A stretch of DNA of 64,000 bases from Lepeophtheirus salmonis (GCF_016086655.4 NC_052144.2:27931896-27995895); one strand, 5' to 3'. Positions 1 through 11,365 are shown, counted from the stretch's first letter. The notes: generated from the letters alone by a model not told the origin. Program-made: numbers and translations.

Positions 1-660
1 ATAAGCGTCCTATTGCCCTTTTGGCCGTACGACCGACTAAAATTCATAATGCTCCTCATTATCCCAGCTGTCAGGGATGTTGTGGGGACGTTCATTGGAA
101 ATTTGTTAAACATTTCTCCAGACAAAATAATCTAAGGATTAAATTCCCGCCAGGCAGGAGGCCAAGAACTCTGCGCGATGTACATCACATTTTAATAATC
201 TAGAAAATCGAGTGTTCTTTTGATGGTGCGACAATGCTGCCAGATCCAAGGTCGGTTTTTCATGATGCTAGGGAGCCAAGAAAAGATTTTGGTGTGCAGA
301 ACACTGACGTTCACCTTCAGGCCCTACTTGAAAATGAAGGGTGGCATAACGTGACCTACACTGCCAGAAACACCAACAATCATAACTTTATGTGAGAACT
401 TAACCTCTTTGATTGTTCCTCAAGTTATGGTTCTGGGTTTGATAGAAATTTTTCTCGTATGAGAAGAACCGTATAAGATCTTTCACACAAGGCTTCTGTT
501 TGAGGTTGATCAAAGCCTTTGTTCGGATGACCTTTTTCTCCCGGTTTGACATAGTTAGGAACTGTCTCTTACGACGTTCTGAGCTGTGATTGATGACACG
601 GACGAGACGCTACGTCCATGTTGTCACTCTTTATTTAAACATTTTTGCTGAATAATAAAT
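1..660 (-). pseudogene. Tc1/mariner-type transposase remnant, cut by the window edge
   Basis: Seen: read on the minus strand, about 430-480 gives FFSYEKNF followed by an NLRNNQR-like stretch, matching the FSDEKxF...NRRNxR block that holds the first catalytic Asp of IS630-Tc1-mariner transposases. Here that Asp is Tyr. Further on (about 400-250) come VGHVMPPFIF, GLKVNVSVLHTKIFSWL and NRPWIWQ, the usual block before the second Asp. Near 130-160 an SSWPP piece marks the approach to the third acidic residue. In-frame stops interrupt it, for example after PPFIFK and after FLDY, so it is dead. The 3' end of the gene lies outside the window. Inference: an old maT/Tc1-like copy. Its termini were not found. 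Confidence 0.7.
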
Positions 661-1690
661 TTTTATAAAAGTTCATCAAGATTGACATTTTGGAATAAAA
701 TTGGGACTCAAAAATATACGGAAATTATATATATAAAAGGTCATTTGGTGCTATAATTGAATATTTGATTTGTTGAATTTGTGAAATTTACAAATAAACG
801 CTCTTCTTGGTGAAAGTTTCTTACTGGCTATGATATATGTATTGTCACTTAACACTACTCAAACTTTAAAGTAACTTTATTTTTTTAAATAAAATAATTC
901 TTTTTTTTTATTTGTTTACATTTTAGAAATAATTATTTTAAAATAATCATACGAACTCTTCCATAAAGCAATGCAAATTTTAAATCAATATTTAAGAGTT
1001 TCTATAAAAAATATTTAGAAATAAAAAATATTTTAACAATCTACCAACATCCCGTGGAGCAAAAAGAAATAATCATTCTAAAAATAAAATAAAAATAAAA
1101 AATAGGATTGCCCTAATCAATATATAGAAAGTTTAAATAATGTATATTATGTTAGACAAAAAACATATCAAACAGCTTAGGTATTTACATGGGACAAGCA
1201 GAAACTTTTTTAGTTTCTCTTACCTGAACCCTGAATAAAAGATTTGATTTCATCTGTTATAATATAATATTATAGTTGTGTGTATATTTTCTAATAAAAA
1301 CGCTTAACTTGCGTGTTTATTTCAAAAACGGAGACAGATACTGGTAGGGTTCTATACGTATTTTGGGAGGTAAAAATCCTAGTTTTTAGCATCATCTTAC
1401 TAGCTCTAATAGTCGGCATCTTTTTTATGTATTTTCATTATGGCTGAAGGAGAACTATTCTTTTAATGATGTTTCTATCGACAAGTTTTACTACATTCTG
1501 AGTTATTTAAAACTTTAATAAAGTAATTCGAAATAAAATACGTCCTAGTATATGTATAGTAAATAATTTATATTATACATCTTTTTTTTAAATGAACCTT
1601 TTATTTAATTAATTTTTTTAAAGTGGTCAATCCTTTGTGATGTTTATGGTCTTTTTTAAAAATTCATATCACATAATAATAATCATTTAT
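661..1690. other. AT-rich spacer
   Basis: About 1 kb of AT-rich DNA with poly-A/T runs and no reading frame with recognisable protein character. I see no gene, RNA or element boundary here. Confidence 0.6.
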
Positions 1691-1694
1691 AATA

Positions 1695-2400
1695 TACAGG
1701 GTGCTAAAGCTATCTATGCTGCCACTTTGGCCTCTTTCTTTGAGCGTTTGCAGGTTATTTTTTTTTTGTTAGATAGCTTTATTGAACCTGCACCAGTTGG
1801 AAAAAACGACATCAAATTAAGAATTTGTTGACCCAAATATTTGGAAAAGAAATGGAGCCCTCCTTGGAATCAACTCCAAGAGCAACAAACTAACACTGAC
1901 TCTGGGACTCAGTAAGACGTTGGTTGGCAACGTTAGGGGGCAATTTAAGAACTCTTAAGGTTTTTGTAAGTTCTATGATTAAAAGCCATGTTATTTGGAT
2001 GCTTAGCTCTGAAGGCCACGTCATACCTTCTCAAGCGTTTCACCAAGGCGTCAAGGTCAACACTGTTGCCTACTTGGAAGTGCTACAGACCAAGGTGAAA
2101 CTTTGGATCGACATGGTTGCCAATGGGTGTCTTACATGTGGTAGCAGGTCACGGCTCCATGCCACACCTCGAAAAAAATTCTTAAATGGCTCCAAGACAA
2201 TTTTGACGACTTCATCTCAACGGACTTTTGGCCTCCAAACTCGTAGCATCTGAATCTGATATTTTTTTTTGTGTCGGGCACGATCAAACAATACACTAAT
2301 CGAACCCCTCCAACACCAAAGACGAACTTATCAGTTGGATCAAAAAGGAATACCAGGAATCTATCAAGCTTTCAGAATCTGGATTGATTTTTTAAATATG
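1695..2400 (+). pseudogene. Tc1/mariner-type transposase remnant, copy A of a family also at 53.97 kb
   Basis: Seen: the left end CAGGGTGCTAAAGCTATCT near 1697 is followed by non-coding sequence, then reading frames with SEGHVIPSQAFHQGVKVN and YLEVLQTKVKLWIDMV (about 2005-2120). After frame changes come KILKWLQDNFDDFISTDF, WPPNS (about 2175-2250) and NTKDELISWIKKEYQES (about 2310-2360). These are the central and C-terminal blocks of an IS630-Tc1-mariner transposase of maT-like type. The PDLNP motif is destroyed by a stop after PPNS, and at least two frameshifts are needed. The N-terminal DNA-binding region and first catalytic block are missing. The left 350 bp aligns by eye with 53974-54340, so both descend from one internally deleted element. 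Confidence 0.75.
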
Positions 2401-2879
2401 ATAACGGGGGGGTTAATTTTTAAATATGAAAGAAAAATCTTTTTACGCCATAGATTGTTTGTGCACACTGTATAAAGACGTTCCTTCTGTACGTACATAT
2501 TGGATAATGTTTCAATGCGTGAGTTACTTGATTATTTGACAAAGTCACATTGATTATTTTCATTTATATATTTTTTTGGGATATAATGCATTAATTGCTA
2601 ACCATTCATGTACACTACAAACAAGGACTATGAAATAAAGATACAACTTGTGTACGTGGGACGATGATAGAATATGATGTAATTAATTCATAGCATGTGC
2701 TTAAAGATCAAGTAGAATGCACTTTCTAAGTAAACACGCAGGTCGTAGGTACATAATACATATATAAATTATATTGTTATTACCAAGTGAAATTGCAGTT
2801 CATTTTTGGGAAGATGGTCATAAAGTTGCTCCCGGTCATTTTTCCCCACTCCTACAAAAATATTTTTCATAAATTATAA
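2401..2879. other. AT-rich spacer
   Basis: No recognisable gene or element. The stretch just after the transposase remnant has a short G run and then AT-rich DNA. Confidence 0.5.
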
Positions 2880-3176
2880 ATAGGGGAGACTGGGATCATT
2901 TGCAACAGACTCTTTTTTGTTCACAAAACCCTCGATAACAATAGTTGTAATCCAAATATAAGGCAATGTAATATTTAAAATGTCAATTTGTATTTAAATT
3001 GTAGTTGTTGTCGGCCTCAAATCACCTTGAAGCTCTTACTAAATTTCCTGTTTCCTTAAATATAAATCTTTAGTAAATTTAATAAAATTTGGCTTATAAG
3101 TACTTTTTTCTCAAAAAAGTTATCATAGATAAGCACGGCATTACCTTGCTAAGACAAAATTACCCTATTTATGCAT
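2880..3176. repeat. Possible small TIR element of the TAGGGGAGA family
   Basis: Begins with TAGGGGAGACTGGG, the same terminal motif as the element at 40974. A weak inverted counterpart (ACCCTATTT) lies near 3167-3175. No target duplication is clear, so the right boundary is a guess. Confidence 0.35.
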
Positions 3177-3265
3177 TTTGTTGTCAGCTGTCGATTTCAT
3201 TGTCTGACTTGATACGTCGAGGCTATTTCATAATAAAGCATTTTTGATAAATAAACTACAGGAAT
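3170..3265 (+). repeat. Dispersed repeat, direct partner at about 24205-24300
   Basis: Both copies contain, in the same order, ATTTTGTTGTC- or ATTTTGTCGAT-like sequence, CTTGATAC, GGCTATTTCATAAT and TGATAAATAAAC. The match runs about 95 bp by eye. The family is unnamed. Confidence 0.55.
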
Positions 3266-3579
3266 ACAATTTCTTGTTGATCCTTCGTCCCGAGGGTGGT
3301 CAGAAAAGTTTCTAACGTGGAAGTGAAGATGGCAGCACTAGTAAATAAAAGATAATCACATCTATTTAGCATCTGTTGACAGTTACTCACCAAAGTTTCA
3401 CCCATTTTGGACGCCCAGTTGTTATGTAAAAGTTGTTTGAGTAACTTGATTCGAATGTTTTTGCAAAAATGGACCAAACATTTTTTTTTATTTGAGCCAG
3501 TTCCCCTATTGAAGTCTACTGGTTGTACTGTAGTTTTGCTTGATCGTGTAGTTGTATCCAAGTTTTATCTTATAGTTAA

Positions 3580-3750
3580 CTATCGCCACCAAAACTCAGA
3601 TTTATTACATCAACAAAGATTTTTGTCAAATGAAGAGGCAATCACCTTGTGAACAGTACTATTTGGACGGGTTAAAGAGATGGTAGCATCACTGGGATAA
3701 GTTTGTAGAGTTTCAAGGACACTATTTTGAAAATAAAGAAAAAAAGGTAA
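3580..3750 (+). pseudogene. Mariner transposase C-terminal fragment
   Basis: Seen: RFLSNEEAIT, then after a frame change EQYYLDGLKRW, a stop, HHWDKFVEFQGHYFE and a poly-Lys tail, immediately before the 3' AT-rich sequence. Known: many mariner transposases end with a block of this form (F-S-x-E-E ... R-W-x-K-C-x-x-x-x-G-x-Y-x-E). A matching end, CVVLQGYYFEK and a stop, occurs near 4717-4755, so two mariner 3' ends lie 1 kb apart. Upstream sequence to about 3260 may be the decayed remainder, but I could not read it. Confidence 0.5.
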
Positions 3751-4320
3751 GGTAATCTACGCAAAGAAAGTGTAATATATTTATTTATTTATAATCTATC
3801 CCTTGAAATGGAAGAAAATGCAAAGAGTCCAATAACTTAGCTTAAAAAAAGGGCAAGATCATGTCTTATGCGGGAGTCCTTCCAAAGAGAGAGGAAAATG
3901 TCAAAAACGCACAAAAAAATGACCTTGGTGCAAGTTTCCAGAGGGAAACTATTGTTATTACCTTGACATAGTCAGAAAGCCAACAAGCTTTCAACAATGT
4001 AAATATGAAGCACTTACCCTTTTACAAGGCAGCTATAAATTATGGTTTTGCAGAAGACAAATTGCTGGTGAACAAGTCCGATAGGGATTTGGAACTCTTG
4101 TTTTTACACCAAGGTCCCTATGGACATTCTTCCAAGGCTGGAGAGACTATAAAATGTTACAAAACCGAAGTAACTGGACCTAAGGGTGAAATTTTGCTAT
4201 TGATATGAAAATTAAAAACATTGACAATTTTAAATTGTAACAACTGGATTACTATAGCCAATACTTTTAAAAGAGTATACGAAAGCAGACTGAATGATTT
4301 TGTTGATCAATTTGTAAACA

Positions 4321-4728
4321 TTGTCGACTACCACCTGGAACAAAACCCTGGAGACTGAAATGGAGGACCTCAAATTATCTTTTTGTGGTGGTAGGGATCT
4401 CTTAAATATCCCACAAATAATATCTGTGGATGAACGTTTTGTTAATCTCCGATTTCCCGGAGTTAGTCTACAATGTCAAAGATTTTGGACATCCTCGGTG
4501 AATTGCACCGAAAAAAGGCTCCAAATAATTGAATACACACAATTTCTGAATGAAAAAATCATAAATATTAATGCAAATACATCGAATAAAACTTCTGAGC
4601 TCATTTCTCCGATTGAACAGGTATGTTCAAGGGTACAAACATTAAAAAACCAATGTAGAACTGCAACCGAAACAGAAATGTCACCAATAAAACAGATGGA
4701 CAGAAATCGTCCACCTCGAAGTGTGTAG
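4321..4728 (+). other. Unrecognised open frame of about 135 codons ending beside a mariner-like 3' end
   Basis: An uninterrupted frame with ordinary residue composition (Glu, Thr, Asn, Cys present) in otherwise AT-rich DNA. It has no ATG at its start and no motif I recognise. It ends NRPPRSV and a stop. In a neighbouring frame CVVLQGYYFEK, a mariner-like C-terminus, overlaps its end. It could be a transposon fragment, an exon fragment or chance. The DNA from 3750 to 4320 holds a shorter open frame (4005-4208) of equally unknown nature. Confidence 0.25.
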
Positions 4729-4852
4729 TGTTACAAGGTTACTATTTTGAAAAATAAAGTAAAACAATCAGAAAAAATGTCTTGTATCTTTGTTGGATCG
4801 GAAACGTTTCAAACCCCCTTTTATGTATATATATAGGCCATTTTATTATTTA

Positions 4853-6065
4853 CCAGGCAGTGCAGAATTATTTACCGATTTTTGTTTAGAACATATCGCG
4901 GACAATAATGACATTTCGAATGACTTGAGAAACAATTTATTCATACATTTTTAGAATAATAAAATAGTTTGTGATCAAATTGAATCAATGTAGCCACCAT
5001 TTGACTCAATGACACTGGTCAGGCGACGTCTGAAGCTGCCACAGACTTGCTGGATGTAATCGACGTCCATGGAGGCCCAGGCCTTGTTGACAGCAGCCTT
5101 TAAGGCATTTATGTTCTTGTGTCGTTTTTTGCAGGCCTTGGTCTCCACGTGCGCCTAGATAGAGAAGTTTAGTGGGTTCAGATCTGGGCTCTGAGGGGGC
5201 CAGTAGTCCTTGGCCAAAAGTTCATGTTGTCCTTGACCCACTTATGAGCTTTCTTGGAAGCGTGGGCAGGTGCTCCATCTTGTTGAAAACCCCAAGGAGA
5301 GTTGCCGACTATGGATTTGATCCACGGAAGGACCATGGACGCCAGAATCTTTACATAATCCTCCGCTGTTAATCTGAGCCAGTGGGAACCATACCGGCTT
5401 CAGGGTCTTCCCGTTGGATCTCCAAACATCTCCAAAGCTCACAACACGGTCGTTTTGCCTGTTGAAAACAGGATCGACCGTAAAAGTTTTCTCATCTGAA
5501 AAAATGATGATGCGTTCAGATGAGCTCTTGATATCATTCAAGCTTTTCTTGGCACACTCAAGTCTGACTTCTCGCTGACGTTCAGTTAGCAGAGGGCGTT
5601 CAGTACGCCTCAGGGACTTTCCTCCAGCCCTTTTCAATGCCCGTGAAACAGTTGATGTCGACGTTCCCATCTTTCTGGCCATGTCGGCAATGGACCTGTT
5701 GGGAGTCATCTTGAACACTGCCTTTACTTACCTTGTTGAGACAGTGGGCTTCCTGCCAGCCCCAGGGGAATGCTTTTTATCACCCCCAGCCTGCAAGCGC
5801 TTGGAAACGTTGTAAACTATTTTCAACGAGGCCCCAACCTGTTCCTTAATGTTGTTATGAGGCACTCCGGCTTGGAGGAGGGCTGCAATTTCGATCCTCT
5901 TTGTTTCCTGATTGGACATGGTCTCACGTGTGGAAGTTGTTACGCTCTCACAGGAAGGATTTTTGTTTATTTTAACAGTAAAAATACGAAACAATCAGAT
6001 TGGTTGCCATAAAACCTCTTAAAAAGTATATTTACATCATCTGTAAATAATTTTGCACGGCCCAG
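4853..6065 (-). mobile_element. Complete Tc1/mariner-superfamily element (maT-like), 1213 bp, TA target duplication
   Basis: Seen: the left end reads CCAGGCAGTGCAGAATTATT. The reverse complement of the right end reads CTGGGCCGTGCAAAATTATT. The inverted repeats continue imperfectly for about 25 bp. TA flanks both sides (4851-4852 and 6066-6067), the standard IS630-Tc1-mariner target duplication. The element holds one degenerate transposase on the minus strand. The length of about 1.2 kb is typical of a full-length copy, so this is the best-preserved autonomous-type element in the window. Confidence 0.9.
4985..5994 (-). pseudogene. maT/Tc1-like transposase, nearly full length, inactivated
   Basis: Reads inward from 5994. 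The N-terminal helix-turn-helix region (IAALLQAGVPHNNIKEQV) is followed by a GAGRKPT linker, then a second HTH (IADMARKMGTSTSTVSRAL). FSDEKTFTVD with a QNDR block holds the first catalytic Asp. After a frameshift in the 5340-5360 region come YVKILASMVLPWIKS and QQDGAPAHASKKAHKWV with the second Asp. Then WPPQSPDLNPLNF follows, where the third acidic residue expected after NPL is Asn. The last block ends YIQQVCGSFRRRL and GGYID. Lesions are an in-frame stop at 5728-5730, at least two frameshifts (the 5340-5360 region and near 5224), a TAG in place of Trp near 5155, and probable loss of about 20 residues after the QNDR block. The spacing of about 36 residues from the second to the third catalytic position suggests the DD37D (maT) branch. 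That subfamily call is inference. Confidence 0.88.
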
Positions 6066-6264
6066 TATATGAAGAAATTTGGGGTATCATTTACAAATAG
6101 CAATATTATAATATAGTATAAAATAAAAAACAATATGTTTGATTTTAATATTAAGGAATACATATATGTATTCTAAAATTTTTAAAATTAGTGGATAAAT
6201 AATATGAGAAAATGTAGTCTTGGAGTATTTAAAAGATAAATAGGAGTTGGTCTGATAGACTTGT

Positions 6265-6355
6265 TTGGCTTACTACCAACTGATTTCAGGCATTTTTTCT
6301 GTTTCTTTTTTAAAGAAAGGGTGTGTGATACATTAAAGGTAACGACGACCAAGAT
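6265..6355 (+). repeat. Dispersed family R (TTACCAACTGATTT / CTGTTTCTTTTT)
   Basis: One of at least six copies of an 80-100 bp repeat. The core is TACCAACTGATTT, then TCTGTTTCTTTTT, then a GAT-rich stretch and GGTAACGACG. Other copies lie at 10555-10635, 11276-11365, 13428-13530, 24940-25025 and, inverted, 59545-59610. No coding content. Confidence 0.65.
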
Positions 6356-7484
6356 CATCAAATTTATCACTTTTTTGTTTATCTAACTAACAAATAAACG
6401 TATTTACAAATTTTGGTATAAATCAGCCGAATCCTTTGGCTATTATACGCTAACGAATAGACAATTAGGGAGAAGGCAACATTTCATTTAAATACTTTTA
6501 TCCTTTTTTTAGACAAGTAAATACTGAGTACTTATAAAAATGTTCAAACAACTTTTGATAACAATTTTATTTATCTAAATTTGTTCATTTACTAAAAAGC
6601 TGTAATGTATTGTATACGAATGATACTAAAACCAAATCCCATTTTCTCCTTTAAAAAGTCTAAAATTTTAAGACTTTAGGGCCATTGAGCTACATTCAAA
6701 TATTCATAAAATGGTTTGAACTTTGTCAATTGTATTTTTTAACAAAAACAACACTTTTAAACCTCCCTATTTCAAAAAGTTGAAAATATTGACACCCTAA
6801 TGTACAACAAAATCTTATATTACAAGTACTATCCATATTAAACAAAGTTCATATTCCGCGTCATTAGCAGTCAGTTTTAGTTTAGATTAAATGAATTAAA
6901 GCTGGGTGCTAATAGAAATGATCAACCTGTCACGAGAAATTTTCAAATTCGTGTCCTCTAAAGTGAAAGGGATTTGTCCTATTGGAGTGAAGCATACAAT
7001 TAAGTTTTACCTAACTAACTCAATTGTTAAAATGAAGGACTTATATATTATAATAATAAAATGGGACGAATTTTAAGTACCATATTAAGTACAGATACAA
7101 CTCTAATATAGTTGATGGGGGAGGGGGGGGTAAAGCTCAGATACAGCCTAATATATATTATTGAAGAATAAATTGAATATTTTTTGTCAACATTTTTTCA
7201 AGCTATATGACAAGGACTAATTTTGAAAGTTGGAACAATAAAACTTAAGATTACCAAGAATTTTAAATTATTTTGATAAAAAATATTCCACAAAATTACC
7301 GAAAAACAATACGGACAATAAGAAAGATCCATTGGGCAATGAGGCATAGTTCTACTTTGCTCGTTGCTCCACTAAAAATCGACCTATTATCTTTAATTAG
7401 GATTTTATCATAAATGCATTATAAATCGACTTAATCAGTAAAAACACGACATTTAATGAATTTTAAAAAAAATCCATGAACGCT

Positions 7485-7650
7485 CCAGCAAGGAGGTAAA
7501 AAAAAAGACATGGTAACGGAAAGAAGGCGGTTGCAGTCAGGGACAGTTTCAAAATTCGACAGATAGCATTCAAATGTAATTTATAAACAAACTACAGAAT
7601 TTTAATATTTATAAATAGATTCTAATAATTGCAAATTTACTTTGCTATGT
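7485..7650 (+). repeat. Direct repeat, partner at 9335-9500
   Basis: Both copies carry AGGAGGTAAA near the start, then GGACA, CATTCAAATG, ATTTATAAACAA, CTACAGA or CTGCAGA, and ATAGATTC in the same order. About 165 bp is alignable by eye. Unnamed family. Confidence 0.55.
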
Positions 7651-7788
7651 TGTGGAAAATTTTGCTCGTCTACATCACCATTACTCTCTTTAATTAAGCC
7701 AAAAGCTAAAAGTGTTCCAATTCTCCAAGGTCTCTCCTCAAGGTTAGTTTTAGCAATAGCAAGGCATATTTTTTTCCTTTTTTAATAT

Positions 7789-8217
7789 TTGATTTTTTTA
7801 AATTCTTCTGGGTTTATTTTTTTAAAGGAAAATAATGCATTGTTATTCTCGGATGCAACGAAGATGAGTTGCTCCTTCTGTGGATTAGAAACCGAGACAA
7901 GCAGAAAAATATTCTACAAGTGCTCAAGGATTCAAGGTATTAGGAAGGCTGTAGAGAGGAATATTCTTGCAGATACCGGGGTGAAACTAGACGTCCTAGA
8001 CTGCCTCATAACGACGTTTAGCTGGCATGCGAACAGCAGAAAAATCGATAGTTTGGATGTAAGAGTCCTCTTAATACTCTCCGCGATCCGTCGCAGAGGG
8101 AAGGGGATCCCAGGTGGTTTCGAGAAATATATGGAGCAATCGATCCGTATCCTCGGATACCTCACAGATAGGGGATTCTGGCTTGAGTTGGGAGAATGGA
8201 CAGACGAATCTGTATAG
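7789..8217 (+). pseudogene. 3' end of a non-LTR retrotransposon ORF2 (zf-RVT-like domain), 5'-truncated
   Basis: A 142-codon open frame with strongly protein-like composition. Near residue 28 it has CSFCGLETETSRKIFYKC, matching the Cys-x2-Cys...His/Tyr-x4-Cys domain (zf-RVT) that follows the reverse transcriptase in many LINE ORF2 proteins. Basic and hydrophobic blocks follow (RKAVERNILADTGVKLDVL, VRVLLILSAIRRRGKG) to a natural stop. The usual His of the C-C-H-C set is Lys here. After the stop lies a purine-rich GGATGGATGG tract and a non-coding tail to about 8540, as expected of a LINE 3' UTR. The reverse transcriptase core is absent. 5' truncation is the normal fate of LINE copies. The clade cannot be set from this fragment. 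Confidence 0.65.
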
Positions 8218-8540
8218 GAAAGGATGGATGGATGGCGGGAAAAAATATATATTATGTATATGATTTCTACTTTATATTAATTGTTGGTTTTAAAATGATA
8301 GTTTTTTATTCCTTATGTTTACATAGTCTCTCTACGATCAACCGGAATTGCTAAGAGGAAGGGATCAACAACTCTTTTTCCTTTTCCTTCGTTTATCTCC
8401 TTTGTTTTTCTTACATCGGAGGAAGTAGGGAAATATAAATAATGTTTATATTATTGTATATTAGTTAATGTTGTTATATTGATAATAATAATTTAAAAAA
8501 ATGTATTGTTAATTTTTAATGAATTAAAAAGAAAGACCAA

Positions 8541-10060
8541 ACCATCTTATGACCTTTTTAATCCATTATTTTCATATTTCATTTAATGATATTTTTTTTA
8601 AAGATAATTATTTATTTCTATTTAAAAATGTTTAAAAAAAAAAGAGTCAATCTTTTTCTTATTTTTATACTCATTATTATAAAATTCCAAATCGGTGTCT
8701 CCTCTTAAAACCGGCCCTGTCTCTCCTACTACATATGATTCCTTTAGCCCAAATGAAGGTGTTCAAAGGAATGTAATTTTTTCACACCTGAGTCAAACTA
8801 CCCTTAGGTAATTTGGCGAAAACCGAAAAATATGGATGTATTTGTCCCCAAAATGTTGACTCTCCCGTCAATTCACTTTACCTTCAAGAACTATTTCAAG
8901 AAACAATCTTTGCAAAATGGCGGTCATCAAAGATATAAGCCTCTAACGTTATGATTAATCAATCTTTACTAATGCCTAAATTAATAATAATACTTGAATT
9001 AAGATTAATGCTGTACTGGTATAAGATCTATTTTAAGTCCAAAATTAAGGAACAATACAATCCAATTGTAGGTTATTTAGAAACAAGTTGAATATTTTTT
9101 GTCCAATTTCTATCAAGGTATAGGGCAATAAATGATTTGAAGGGTAATAAGAAATGTTTGGGAGGAATAATAATCCTTTCAGTATACTTAAGATATTAAC
9201 AAATTTAAAAAAATATATATTGATTATCTTTAATTTGGGAAAATTAATTAAATGAAACGCAAACCGACTTATCTTCAAAAAAAAAAAAAAAAAAAACTGG
9301 ACATATTATGAATCAATAAAAATAACCCCCGTACAGGAGGTAAATAGGTAATTGTTTGTCACTTCATGTTGTAGCCGCTCTGACTAAGGACACAGTTGCA
9401 AGATTTGACAGGTCACATTCAAATGAAATTTATAAACAAGCTGCAGACTTTTATAATCTCAAAATAGATTCAAACAACAGTAGACATAAGCTAATATATT
9501 GTCCTACATTTTGGTGTGTCTAAGTCAAACTACCTTGGAGTAATTGAACTAAGGATAAACAGCCTAGTAACTCTCAACAGTCTACTCTATTAAATATTAT
9601 TCATTTGACCCAAAAATAAATATGCTCAAATGAAGGATAATGCAATTAGAATGCAGGATGTCTCTCTTGCTCTCTCTCTTTTTAGCCTGATGGTTTGTAG
9701 GAGTCATAACTATGGTTATCATCATTTCGTATTATTAATTTTATTTATTTTGGAATATCTATTAAAAAATTGGAGGATTGTAATCATAACTTAATCACTA
9801 AAATGATTAACAACTTTCTATTCATCAAATTAAAAAATTGGATGCATACAAAAAAAAAAATGACTTGAGCTACTGTGAAGTACATTATACTGTGAAGTAA
9901 ACTTTGTCTTATAAATAGAGTTGTATTAGCTGTGACCTAGAACACTTGTGATGCATTTTGTGTTTTCAAACTAAATAGGGTTTTTTATTTTATAAAACTG
10001 TTATAATTATTTTTTTAATTCTCGTAGAGAAAAACATCTTAGTTAATCAATTTGAAGACT
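8541..10060. other. AT-rich spacer with a repeat copy
   Basis: Contains the 9335-9500 direct-repeat copy and a CAAACTACC repeat shared between about 8790 and 9525. A long poly-A tract lies at 9279-9296. No gene seen. Confidence 0.5.
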
Positions 10061-10064
10061 GCTT

Positions 10065-10130
10065 TGGATGAGAGTAGCTTAGCTGTTATGAAGTTTCATA
10101 AAATTAGCTGCAAGTAGCTATCAAATTGGT
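10065..10130 (-). repeat. Dispersed family S (TTGTAGCTAATTT / GCAGCTAAGC), inverted copy
   Basis: Reverse complement contains AGCTACTTGCAGCTAATTTT and TAACAGCTAAGCTACTCTCA. Forward copies lie at 10995-11065 and 57465-57545. About 60 bp. No coding content. Confidence 0.5.
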
Positions 10131-10554
10131 ATAATTGATATGGTTCCGCATTGATATTGCTGACGAAATAACCTTGTACAACAAAGTAAATATGATTTGG
10201 CTTAAGGATTGAGCAGAAAATGAGCGATGTCAATACTTCAATACCGTTCATTTTTGAACGTCTTAGCACTGAACCGGAAAAATCAAAAAAAAATTGAACT
10301 GTATTCATTTCTTAAAAAGACGATGGAATATTAAAATAATTTTAGTGCTCCCTGTCAAGACCAAAGTTAAGCCTAGGTAACAAAATGGTCATCACGTTAT
10401 CAATTATTTTCTAAATTTAGTGGACAACTAGAATACTTTTTTGTCAACTAGAGGTGTCATGAATTACTCTAAAACGTTGATTTATAAAAATCGAATGAGC
10501 TTTTATGAAGCATTCCTAAAAATGGTGAAATAATGATTTTATTGTTGTAAATAA

Positions 10555-10635
10555 TTGGCTAATTACCAACTGATTTTTCTGTTTCTTTTTGGGTAGAGAT
10601 TGAACGATATACCATAGAGGTAACAACGTGCAGGA
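10555..10635 (+). repeat. Dispersed family R copy
   Basis: TAATTACCAACTGATTT followed by TCTGTTTCTTTTTGG, a GAGATTGAACGATATA stretch and GGTAACAACG. Same order as the copy at 6265. Confidence 0.65.
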
Positions 10636-10994
10636 CGTTTGAAATTCATTTCCCCATTTGTTGCAGTAGATAATGAATTAGACGTTAAATCTTCCTGATT
10701 TTGACGTTATACCAGTAGTTATTTCTGAAAAACTCAAGCATGCATAAATAGAATTCATACGACTACTGTCTTCAGGGATGTATAAAGTATGCCCTAAACT
10801 GTAAGAGTGGGGTTTCCAGTTGGTAATAATAACAGGCTTTGTTATTTTTCAAAGCTGTTATCATTATTATTCAATTTCTGATGACAGAATATCTTAGTAT
10901 AAAAAAATTATTTAACTAATGTGTGTGCTCATAAAAGACAGTGAATAACAGTCAGAGTCCATCTTATATGTCCTTGCTATATACGGAGTGGGAT

Positions 10995-11065
10995 TTGCAT
11001 TAATTTCCTTCTCCTCACGGTTGCTTGTAGCCGATTTAATAAAACGTTATGGCAGCTAAGCTGCT
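10995..11065 (+). repeat. Dispersed family S copy
   Basis: AATTTCCTTCTCCTCACGG, GCTTGTAGCCGATTT and AACGTTATGGCAGCTAAGC occur in the same order as at 57465-57545. Confidence 0.5.
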
Positions 11066-11114
11066 CATAACTCAAAGACTCTTCAATTTTTAAGGATTAC
11101 CACGTTCATTTTCG

Positions 11115-11365
11115 TTTCCAAAATAAATATTTGGTTTTTGGCTGTTAATATTTCTTCTTCTTGATTTCTTCTAATCAGTGTTTGTAACATTGTTTGTTGC
11201 ATAGGAATGAGTTCTTATTAGGCGGTGAACAATTATCAACTATTATTTAATAATAATTCCATAGGTGGAAGAATTGTCTAATTACCAACTCATTTTGTGC
11301 TTGTTTTCTATTTCTGTTCGAATGAGAGGTTGAGAGATATAATATAGTTAACGACGCTACCAATG
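11115..11365 (+). repeat. Longer repeat ending in family R, with inverted partner at 13095-13270
   Basis: The segment up to 11275 (TTTGGCTGTTAAT, TTTCTTCTAATCAGT, GAACAATTATCAACT, ATAATTCCATAGGTGG) recurs as its reverse complement at 13095-13270 and, in forward orientation, at 13320-13440. It then runs into the family R core. Another inverted arm lies at 48310-48480. This suggests family R is the edge of a larger palindromic element. Confidence 0.55.

Larger units (their letters stand above)
6067..7780. other. AT-rich spacer with one family-R copy
   Basis: Apart from the repeat at 6265-6355 and the left copy of a direct repeat pair (7485-7650), this stretch holds only AT-rich DNA and a G run near 7120. 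No gene seen. Confidence 0.5.

Noticed and set aside
5721..5735. Perfect-looking splice donor AAG|GTAAGT inside the maT-like transposase
   Set aside because: The only nearby AG would give a 14-bp intron, too short to splice. A simple substitution creating an in-frame stop explains it better.
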